A DNA stretch of 64,000 bases from Palsa-461 sp963768185. GTDB lineage: Bacteria > Actinomycetota > Acidimicrobiia > Acidimicrobiales > RAAP-2. Shown piece after piece: positions 56,832 to 64,000 of this stretch. Positions within the stretch are counted from its first letter, which is position 1, and each line of letters starts with the position of its first letter. The DNA is taken from assembly GCA_963768185.1 (NCBI GenBank), contig CAVYGS010000004.1, positions 1 through 64,000 of the forward strand, read 5' to 3'. The position numbers were made by a program, and so were the translations under genes. Under the pieces are notes generated by a model. The model worked only from the letters and a program-made list of their open reading frames with translations. It was not told where the DNA came from and did no database searches.

Positions 56832-57260
56832 ATGCCTCGAGCAAACACCAAGGAAGTCGACCTCTCCAAGATCTGGCTCTTTGCGCCCTGTTCAGCGCGA
56901 GACCTCCGGAAGGTCCGCCAGTCCCTCGACGAGATCACCGCGGAGGCAGGCGAGGTGCTCTGCGAGGAGGGCTCGGTGGGCCACGAGTTCTTCCTGATCG
57001 TCAAGGGCACTGCGGTGGTCAAGCGCAAGGGTCGCAAGGTCACCACGCTCGGGCCGGGCAAGTACTTCGGCGAGCTGGCCCTGCTTGACCGTGGGCCTCG
57101 CTCGGCGACCATCATCGCCGAGACGGACATGATCCTCCTCGTGCTCGAACAGCGGCACTTCCTGGGTCTGCTCGACACGATGCCCTCTCTCGCGCGCAAG
57201 CTGCTCGGCGCCATGGCGGCCCGGCTGCGCGAGGCGGACGCACTCGCGTTCGCCGGCTGA
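56832..57260 (+). CDS. Cyclic-nucleotide-binding-domain protein
   Basis: A 142-residue protein consisting of a single cNMP-binding domain, CRP-like but without a DNA-binding HTH. Typical features are DEITAEAGEVLCEEGSVGHE and FFLIVKGTAVVKRKGRKV, then the phosphate-binding cassette GKYFGELALLDRGPRSATII with the Glu and Arg that contact cyclic nucleotide. The C-terminal helix carries RKLLGAMAARLREADA. It probably acts as a stand-alone regulatory subunit or sensor. It is followed 18 bp later by a PPOX protein, so the two are likely cotranscribed. Confidence 0.88.
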   Translation: MPRANTKEVDLSKIWLFAPCSARDLRKVRQSLDEITAEAGEVLCEEGSVGHEFFLIVKGTAVVKRKGRKVTTLGPGKYFGELALLDRGPRSATIIAETDMILLVLEQRHFLGLLDTMPSLARKLLGAMAARLREADALAFAG

Positions 57261-57278
57261 CGCCACGGCGCCACCGGG

Positions 57279-57704
57279 ATGGAGCTGGATCAGGCCATTG
57301 AGTTCGGGCACGCCCGGCACCAGGGCGTGGTGGTCACGCTGCGCCGTGACGGGCGAGCACAGCTCTCCAACATCATCTACCTGATGGAGCCGGACGGCTC
57401 GACCAGGGTGTCGGTCACCGACGATCGGGCGAAGACGAAGAACCTGCGACGCGACCACCGCGCCGAGCTGTACGTCCCGGGCGACTCCTTCTGGCAGTAC
57501 GTGGTGTTCGACGGCACCGCCCAGCTAAGCCCGGTCGCCACCGCACCCGACGACGACGTGGCTGACGAGCTCGTGGACCTCTATCGGAGCCTGCGCGGCG
57601 AGGACCACCCCGACTGGGATGAGTACCGGCGCGCCATGGTCGCCGAGCAGCGCCTCGTGCTCAGCTTCCGTCCGACCTCCGCCTACGGGCAGCTGCGCTC
57701 CTAG
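57279..57704 (+). CDS. PPOX-class F420/FMN-dependent oxidoreductase
   Basis: A 141-residue split-barrel flavin or F420-binding protein of the pyridoxamine-phosphate-oxidase-like superfamily. It shows VVVTLRRDGRAQLSNIIYLM and VSVTDDRAKTKNLRRDHRAE, a phosphate-contact region, followed by YVVFDGTAQLSPVATAPDDD. Many actinobacterial members use F420; this one is similar, but cofactor preference cannot be proven from sequence. It is cotranscribed with the cNMP-binding gene and converges with the permease gene five bases on. Confidence 0.85.
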   Translation: MELDQAIEFGHARHQGVVVTLRRDGRAQLSNIIYLMEPDGSTRVSVTDDRAKTKNLRRDHRAELYVPGDSFWQYVVFDGTAQLSPVATAPDDDVADELVDLYRSLRGEDHPDWDEYRRAMVAEQRLVLSFRPTSAYGQLRS

Positions 57705-57710
57705 CGGAAC

Positions 57711-60231
57711 TCAGTCGGCGCGCAGCAGCACGCCGGGCAGGGTCCGCGCCGCGATGCGGCCAGGAATCAGCGCAACGAGGTTGGCGAGTACGAGGGCAGC
57801 GACCCCGATCAGCGTGACCATGAGCGGAGAGACCGCCGGAACCGGCACGGCGTGGATCTCGTTGGCGAAGAGGTCCCACAGGAAACGACCGGCCACGATC
57901 CCGAGGGGCAACCCGACGACCAGCCCGATGAGCACCGAAACCGATGCCTGCCACGCGACCACCGTGCCAACCTGGCCCTTGGTGAACCCGAGCGTCTTCA
58001 GCATCGCCAGGTCCCGACGTCGCCGGCGCACAGACGCGAGCAACGTGAGGCCGAGGCCAGCCACAGTGCCGAGCGCCAGGGCGGCCCCGAGAATGGCCGG
58101 CGTCGAGCCGAGCGATCGGTAGTTCACGATCTCGGCTGGTCGCTGGACTGGGTTGACGACGACCCCGTCGTTGTTCTGATTCGACGTCGCGCGAGCGATG
58201 CGTCGCAGTCCGGCCAGCGCTGCGCTCGCGCTCACCCCCGGCTTGAGCCGCACGAACACGACGTCGGGCCCCCCCGGAGTCCCGTCCTGCCCTCCTCGCA
58301 GGCGGGCCGGAATCGCGGCGTCCGGGACCACCGCCCCGCTCCCCATCTCGAGGTGCAGTTCTGTTCCCTGCCCGATCGTCGGCAGGGTCGCGGTCCCGAC
58401 GATCCGTAGCCGAGTCGTCGTCGTGCCGCCGGCGGACTGCGGCAGCGCGACCGACACCGTGACCGAGTCGCCGAGCTGCTTGTGGAGGTCGGCGAGGGTC
58501 ACCGCCCCAAGGACGATCTGGCCTTGACCGGCGAGTCCGGTTCCGCTCAGCGTGGGGGGCGCAACAGCGGCACCGGGCCGCTCCCCGAGGAGCGGCACCT
58601 GCTGGCCGTCAATCGACGCCGTCGCGAAATAGGCACCGCTCCACGCGGCCACGTCGGGATCGTCGCGGAGCGACTCGGCGACCCGTCCCGACGGGATGTT
58701 GCCCGAACCGAACTCTGATGCCAACTCGTAGCTCCAGTTCCAGCCATAGAGCGCAGGGTGAGACACGAGGGAGTTGATGCTGGCTCCGAAGATGAGCGTC
58801 GACATGACGATGATCACCGCGAGCACCGAGCCGAGGATCACCGATCGCACGGGGACCGGATCCGGGCCACGCCCGGGCTCGACCGCGAAGCGGACGCCGA
58901 CGAGGGCCGGGGCAGGCAGTCCGGTCGAGACTCTCGACACGATCGCCGATCCACCCAAGGCGGCAGCACGCTCGGCCCGTTCGGCGGCGCGGCGCGGCGC
59001 GTATCGACGCGCGAGCAGGAGGGAGGCGGCGGACAGCAACACGATCAGAACTGCGACACCACCCAGGAGGACGGTCCAGTCGAACGACACGCCCGGTGTC
59101 GGATAGAAGGGCCGGACCGGACCGAGCGGCGCAAGCGGTGACAGCGCCACCGCCACCACGAACGCAAGGACGGCGCCGACGACAATCGCGGCCGCGACGC
59201 CGAGGAGGGTGTCGCTCGCGGTCATCGTTGGGTCCGCGCCGAGGGCGCGCAGCGTCTGAGCTTCACCCAGTCCGACGCGCAACTGGCGCGAGATCAGCTG
59301 GCCAGCGACCACGAGCGCGGCCAGGGCCACGATCGCACCGAAGGCACCGATCGCGATCGACTCCGGTTTGATCGCCCGCTGGACCTTGGCGATGGTGGTC
59401 GACAGCATCACAAACGGTGACGATCCTTTTGGCCGCGTAGCGCAGGATCTCATGGGAGACCGCCGCGACATCCGCCGGGTCTCCGCTAACGCCGACGGAG
59501 CTCCCCGTGAAGTCTGTACAACAGGACAGCAGGTCCTTCGTGAAAGCGGGCGGGAACACGATGTTTCCACTGGAACGGTCCACGTCATCTTCGACGAGAT
59601 CCTTCGGGCTCTGGAAAATCTCGACGAGCTTCGCGCTCACGACGCGATACGGCGTGACGGGTTGCACACCGAAGGTCGGCGAGTCCACCTGCGCGTTCGT
59701 GAACACGCCAAAGGTGAGCGTTTCGCCGAGATGCAGATGCAACTTCGCGACCGCCGCGGCGTCCGCAAGGAACACGTGCGCATCAGTGATGGAAGGGAAG
59801 TGGCCGGAGATGGCCGAGACCTGGTCGTACCTCACGCCGAACCCGAGCACGCCGACAAAGGTGAGGCCGAAGTCGGTTTGCAGGTGTGCGATCTTTCCGT
59901 TCGCTGCCAGCGGAAACGCGTTCAGGCCCACGATGCTGTCGACGTGTGTCACGTGCGGAAGTTGGGCGATTTCCGAGATGGTCCGGGCGCTGTAGCCACG
60001 GTTGAAGACCCCTGGGAGGTACTCGGCAGTGATTCCCGAGAGCTGGGAGGCGTGGGTGGCGGCCATGTACTGGGGGAAGGACGCCTCGGTCCGCCGAGCG
60101 GCTGCCACCGACGCCATGGCCAGGCCGCCCAACAGAGCGATCAGGAGTGCCAGCGCGACGTACCCGCCAGCCCGCCGACGCAGCGTTCGGCCGAACCGGT
60201 AGCGGGCGACGCTCCAGGTGCTCCAATTCAT
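57711..60231 (-). CDS. FtsX-like ABC transporter permease (one-base indel)
   Basis: A large MacB/FtsX-type permease with two transmembrane bundles and extracytoplasmic domains. The N-terminal frame runs from the ATG at 60231 (MNWSTWSVARYRFGRTLRRR) and holds the first helix and domain (GGYVALALLIALLGGLAMAS). The frame changes near the tttt run at 59427-59430, after SHEILRYAAK, and continues SSPFVMLSTTIAKVQRAIKP then the FtsX block LRVGLGEAQTLRALGADPTM. The C-terminus has RDLAMLKTLGFTKGQVGTVV. Corrected length is about 839 residues. No ATPase gene is adjacent. Confidence 0.85.
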
Positions 60232-60388
60232 GGTGTCCCCCCGGGGGTGACCCTCGGGCATGTCTCAGCAGGTCGCGCAACGTCGCGTCCCGCTCATTCG
60301 CGAGTGTGACCGAAGGGCTCGAGACGGCCAAGGGAGCCACCCGGCTTGCTGTTTCTCGTACCAGCACCCCCGGCTGGCTGGCAGGCCC

Positions 60389-62429
60389 TCAGGATGCCGG
60401 GGTGGAGAGCGATTCCTCGACTAGCTGGGAGAGGTCCAGCACGCGGACCTCCTCCTCCTTGTTGTTCGCCCGGACGGCGTCGTCGAGCATGATCATGCAG
60501 TAGGGGCAGGCGGTCGAGACGACGTCGGCACCGGTGCCAAGGGCCTCGTCGGTGCGCTCCATGTTGATGCGCTTCCCGATGGTCTCCTCCATCCACATCC
60601 TCGCCCCGCCGGCACCGCAGCAGAAGCTCTTCTCCCGGCAGCGGCGCATCTCGACCTGCCGGACGCCGGGGATCGAGTCAAGCACCGAGCGAGGCTGGTC
60701 GAAGACCCGATTGTGGCGACCCAGATAACACGGGTCGTGGTAGGTGACCGTCCCCTTGTAGCCGCGTCCCGGGCTCAGCCGACCCGAGGACACAAGGTGG
60801 TCGAGGAGCTGGGAATGGTGGATCACCTCGAAATCACCACCGAGCGCCGGATACTCGTTCTTGATGCTGTTGAAACAATGCGGGCAGGTGGCAATGATCT
60901 TCTTCGCTCCGACGCTCTTCAGCGTCTCGACGTTCGCCTTGGCCTGTTCTTGATAGAGGTACTCGTTTCCGAAGCGGCGGGCCGGATCGCCGGTGCAGGA
61001 CTCCTTTGGGCCGAGGATGGCGAAGGTGACGCCTGCCCGGTGCAGCATGCGGGCGGTCGCCTGCACGCCCTTGCGGGCCCGCTCATCGAGTGCGCCGGCG
61101 CAGCCGACCCAGTAGAGGTACTCGACCTCGTCGGGGATCGAGTCGGTGACGACCGGGATCTCGAAGTCGAGGACTTGGGTCCACTCCGTGCGCTTGGCGC
61201 TCCCGAGGCCCCAGGGGTCACCCTGGTTCTCGATGTTCCGGAGCATGAGTCCGGCCTCTGACGGGAAGCGGGATTCCATCAGCACTTCGTAGCGGCGCAT
61301 GTCGATGATGGCGTCGATGTGCTCGATGTCGACCGGGCACTCCTCGACGCAGGCTCCGCACGTCACGCACGACCACAGCACGTCGGGCTCGATCGTGTTG
61401 GGGACGAGAGTTTCGGGCGCCGCCCCGTCCTCCGAGCCGTTCTTCGAGAGCAGCCGGGAGGCCTGCGAGAACATGTTGTCCCGCAGGCCCATGATGACGA
61501 GCTTGGGTGACAGGGGCTTGTCGGTGTTCCATGCCGGGCACACCGACTGACACCGACCACACTCGGTGCAGGTGACGAAGTCGAGCATCTGCTTCCAGGT
61601 GAAGTGCTCGATGAGGCCAGCACCGAAGACGGTGTCCTCGGTCACGTTCTCCATGTCCATGTCGGGCGTCTTGTCCAGCGCCCCGAGCGCCCGTGGGCGC
61701 CTGGAGGTCGCGACGTTGATCGGAGCGGCTGCGATGTGGAGGTGCTTCGAGTACGACAAGAAGACGAGGAACCCGACGATGACACAGATGTTCAAGATGA
61801 CGAAGACCGTCTCGAGGTCGCTGTTCACCCTGACGCCGAGCGGGTGCAACGCCTTGCCGATCACGTGCGACGCGAAGGCCCACCACGTGTAAGGGGAGTC
61901 ACCGGTGTTCGTCTGAGCCCCTCGATACAGCAGGAGCGTGATCATCACCGAGCGCGATGAGGCCGAGGGTGACCCAGGCCGCTCCGGTGTGCGATCCGTA
62001 GAACCTCGAAGCACGTTCGCGTTTCGCCGGCGCGTTCTTGATCCGGATGATCCCAAAGACCGACAGCGCCACCAAGACTGCGACGGCGAAGAAATCTTCA
62101 ATGAATCCGAGCACCGGGTTGTGGCCGAAACCCCAAATCGCGAACGTCTTCTTGAAGAGGTCGCCGTAGGCCTCGATGATCGTGAAAAACAGGATCGTGA
62201 AACCCCAGAAGGTGAATGCGTGGGCAAGCCCGGGGACGGTCCAGCGCAACAGCTTGCGTTGGCCGCCGACCTCGACCAGCTCCGCCTCGACTCGGGAACG
62301 CAGTCCGCGGAATCTCTCGGGCGCCGGCTTTCCAGATCGAATCAAGCGCGAGATGTGCCAGAAGCGGTGGCCAGCGATCGCGAAGGCCACCGCCGTTGCG
62401 CTCAGGCCGATGACAATCCTGACCAGCAT
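60389..62429 (-). CDS. Membrane-anchored (Fe-S) oxidoreductase, HdrD/GlpC-like (one-base indel)
   Basis: A protein with an N-terminal nitrate-reductase-gamma-like cytochrome b membrane domain (FTFWGFTILFFTIIEAYGDL and EDFFAVAVLVALSVFGII), two 4Fe-4S motifs (CTECGRCQSVCP and CVTCGACVEECP), and two CCG cysteine-rich domains (YLYWVGCAGALDERARKG, CPHCFNSIKNEYP, FCCGAGGARMW). It probably moves electrons between membrane quinones and a soluble partner. The membrane part is cut from the rest by one extra base at about 61948 (LIALGDDH versus SVMITLLLYRG). Corrected length is about 680 residues. Confidence 0.88.
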
Positions 62430-62530
62430 TTATAGACAGCCAATCTCGCTCGTACGGGCTTGAGGGCGACGCACGCCTGGCACCCTCTACCCAACGGAAT
62501 CCGTGCCAAACGATAGTGTGACGACCGCTC

Positions 62531-62604
62531 GCGGGCGTAGTTCAGCGGCAGAACATCAGCTTCCCAAGCTGAGAACGCGAGTTCGATTCTCGTCGCCCGC
62601 TCCA
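62531..62604 (+). tRNA. tRNA-Gly (CCC), attachment site of an integrated element
   Basis: The acceptor stem gcgggcg pairs with cgcccgc. The anticodon arm tcagc-ttcccaa-gctga presents CCC, the T arm is gcgag-ttcgatt-ctcgt, and CCA is encoded at 62602-62604. The integrase gene on the other strand ends inside it, which marks this as the tRNA-borne att site. Confidence 0.96.
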
Positions 62605-63852
62605 ATCGAAGTCCTGGTCAGAGGCATCGTCGGTGGACTGATCGCTCGTTGAGTCGTCAACCATGGCGCGTTCATGGCGCGTTTTGTCCACAGCGCGGCG
62701 CTGACACGCGGCGCGGTGCTCCTCCATGGATGCGACATTCGACTCCCTGTCGGGCTCGACTCGTTCCGCCGTGAGGGCGGCTGCCATGCTGTCGAGCCGG
62801 TCGGCGATGGCCTCGTCGCGTTCGCGGGTGGCGTGCTGGTAGCGCAAGGCCGCTTCGGCACTGGCATGGCCCATCCGGGCCATGAGCTCCTTGGTGCTGG
62901 CCCCGGTGGAGGCGGCCAGCGTGTTCCCGGTATGGCGTAGGTCATGAAAATGGAGGTGCTCGAGCCCTGTCTGTCGGCGGGCCTCATCCCAGGCCCTGAA
63001 CAGGACCGCCCGCCTGAGCGGCCCGCCTTCGGCGCCACGGAACAGCCGCCCACGTTTGCCGGGCTCGGCATATTCAGCCAGGTGAACGGCGATTTCCTCC
63101 ATCATGAACGACGGCAGGCTTATCGAACGCCGACCGGCTTCGGTCTTTGGTGTTGCCACGAGGTACTCCCCGTTGGACCGCTCCTGGAGCTGCTCGATGA
63201 TGGAGACAGTCCTGCTATCGAAGTTCACACGCTCGCGGGTTAGGGCAAGAAGCTCTCCGAGGCGCAGGCTGGCGAATGTCCCGAGGAGAACGGCCAACCG
63301 GTACCTCGGGTCGATCGCATCGGCGAGGTCGAAGACCTGTTGCAGCGTGGCGATCGGCCGCTCCGGACTCTTGGCCACGCCGGCGCCCTTGATGTTGCAG
63401 GGGTTTTTCGAAATCACCCCGTCCTCCACGGCGGTGGACATGATCGTCCGGAGCATCCGGTACGCCTTCGCACACGTCGATTGCGCGTACCCCCGGTCGA
63501 ACAGACTCTTATGCCACGTTCGTATCTGGGGTGCTGTGATCGACCCCATCTCGAACTCGCCCAGAGTCGGCAGGATGTACCTGCGAAGCTCCAGCTCGTA
63601 CAGGTCGCGAGTACGTCCCTTGATACTCGTCCGGTCGTTGAGCCACGTGGCGGCGTATTCCGAAAATTGCACTTTCCCCTGGCGTGGGTCCACCCAGGTG
63701 CCCTGTCGTTGATCGACTCGCTCCTTGGCGGCGAAGTCTTGCGCCTCTCGCTTGGTAGGAAGTGTCCGCTTATAGGTGCGTCCCGAAGGGTCGCGCAGCC
63801 TCACGTCGTAGACGGTCCGACCGTCGGCCAAGCGCCGAGAATTGATGCTCAT
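62542..63852 (-). CDS. int: Phage-type tyrosine integrase
   Basis: A 436-residue tyrosine recombinase. The arm-binding N-terminus has RTYKRTLPTKREAQDFAAK, the core-binding SAM-like part follows, and the catalytic domain shows LLGTFASLRLGELLALTRER (first Arg), LHFHDLRHTGNTLAASTGA (His-x-x-Arg), MARMGHASAEAALRYQHATR (His/Trp position and the nucleophilic Tyr). The ATG at 63852 is preferred for its aggag Shine-Dalgarno. Its last 20 codons run through the tRNA-Gly gene, so the att core lies at the end of int, as in other actinobacterial integrative elements. The rest of the element lies to the right, outside the window. Confidence 0.93.
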   Translation of the reverse strand: MSINSRRLADGRTVYDVRLRDPSGRTYKRTLPTKREAQDFAAKERVDQRQGTWVDPRQGKVQFSEYAATWLNDRTSIKGRTRDLYELELRRYILPTLGEFEMGSITAPQIRTWHKSLFDRGYAQSTCAKAYRMLRTIMSTAVEDGVISKNPCNIKGAGVAKSPERPIATLQQVFDLADAIDPRYRLAVLLGTFASLRLGELLALTRERVNFDSRTVSIIEQLQERSNGEYLVATPKTEAGRRSISLPSFMMEEIAVHLAEYAEPGKRGRLFRGAEGGPLRRAVLFRAWDEARRQTGLEHLHFHDLRHTGNTLAASTGASTKELMARMGHASAEAALRYQHATRERDEAIADRLDSMAAALTAERVEPDRESNVASMEEHRAACQRRAVDKTRHERAMVDDSTSDQSTDDASDQDFDWSGRRESNSRSQLGKLMFCR

Positions 63853-64000
63853 CGCCTGCTCCTCTTGTTCGAGAGAGGACTTGCGTGGCGCACCTGTTCG
63901 GCCATCCTGACCAGGGCATGTGAGCGGTGCACGATCACCCAAACCCTATTTTGCCCGACCGGTGTTCCCTCGTGCCCACGCCCTGCCTAAGGGTCTCGAC

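Noticed and set aside
62402..62605. Minus-strand ORF starting MERATRIELAFSAWEADVL
   Set aside because: This is the classic false protein made by reading the antisense of a tRNA gene; it coincides with tRNA-Gly.

Overview
The window is high-GC DNA from an actinobacterium. Supporting signs are a dnaK-grpE-dnaJ-hspR-clpB heat-shock operon with an HspR-type inverted repeat, two mycobacterial-type LexA boxes (CGAAC-N4-GTTCG), a PPOX/F420-type enzyme, a DUF2510 protein, a FrnE-type DsbA, and PurS/PurQ/PurL organisation. Placement in Acidimicrobiia is plausible from the overall gene content, but that is inference.

Region by region. 0-7.2 kb: the right part of an IS21 element, inserted in an older transposase, then a frameshifted RHS/YD-repeat gene split by an ISAzo13-type element, with an AT-richer tip and a small ORF behind it. 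7.2-12.3 kb: two different, apparently complete IS1634-family elements, each with terminal inverted repeats and a 5-bp target duplication. They bracket two small genes, each with its own SOS box. 12.3-19 kb: an FAD monooxygenase, an ISL3 element with an 8-bp duplication, a SIMPL-domain remnant, a dsbA-like/msrB/msrA oxidative-repair operon, and an IS630 element inserted 4 bp from the dsbA start. 19-25.2 kb: assorted single genes, tRNA-Asp and tRNA-Phe, an IS110-type transposase, and a divergent cupin/MarR pair with a palindromic operator.

25.2-38.3 kb is nucleotide biosynthesis. purF-purM-pyrE and purA-purD-purB-purC-purS-purQ form two tightly coupled minus-strand operons, with purL between them. 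Together they cover PRPP amidotransferase, GAR synthetase, FGAM synthase (PurSQL), AIR synthetase, SAICAR synthetase, adenylosuccinate lyase and synthetase, and orotate phosphoribosyltransferase. 38.4-45.4 kb is the chaperone operon under HspR control.

45.7-50.6 kb is an accessory island in decay. It holds an XRE-ImmA/IrrE regulator-protease overlapping an unrecognised partner gene and preceded by a palindromic promoter, a zinc-ribbon gene, a SWIM-finger transposase wreck, and a restriction-modification locus (RAMA protein, MT-A70 methyltransferase, BglII/BstYI-like endonuclease). 50.7-62.4 kb returns to chromosomal genes: a sterol-desaturase-type hydroxylase, gpmA, amt-glnB nitrogen sensing and uptake, membrane proteins, a cNMP-binding protein, a PPOX protein, an FtsX-type permease and a large Fe-S oxidoreductase. 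The right end is a tRNA-Gly(CCC) with a tyrosine integrase reading into it, which marks the edge of an integrated element continuing beyond the window.

Several otherwise conserved genes (purL, purC, the permease, the Fe-S protein) carry one single-base frameshift each. This looks like residual assembly indels, whereas the dense lesions at 45.7-50.6 kb look like true decay.
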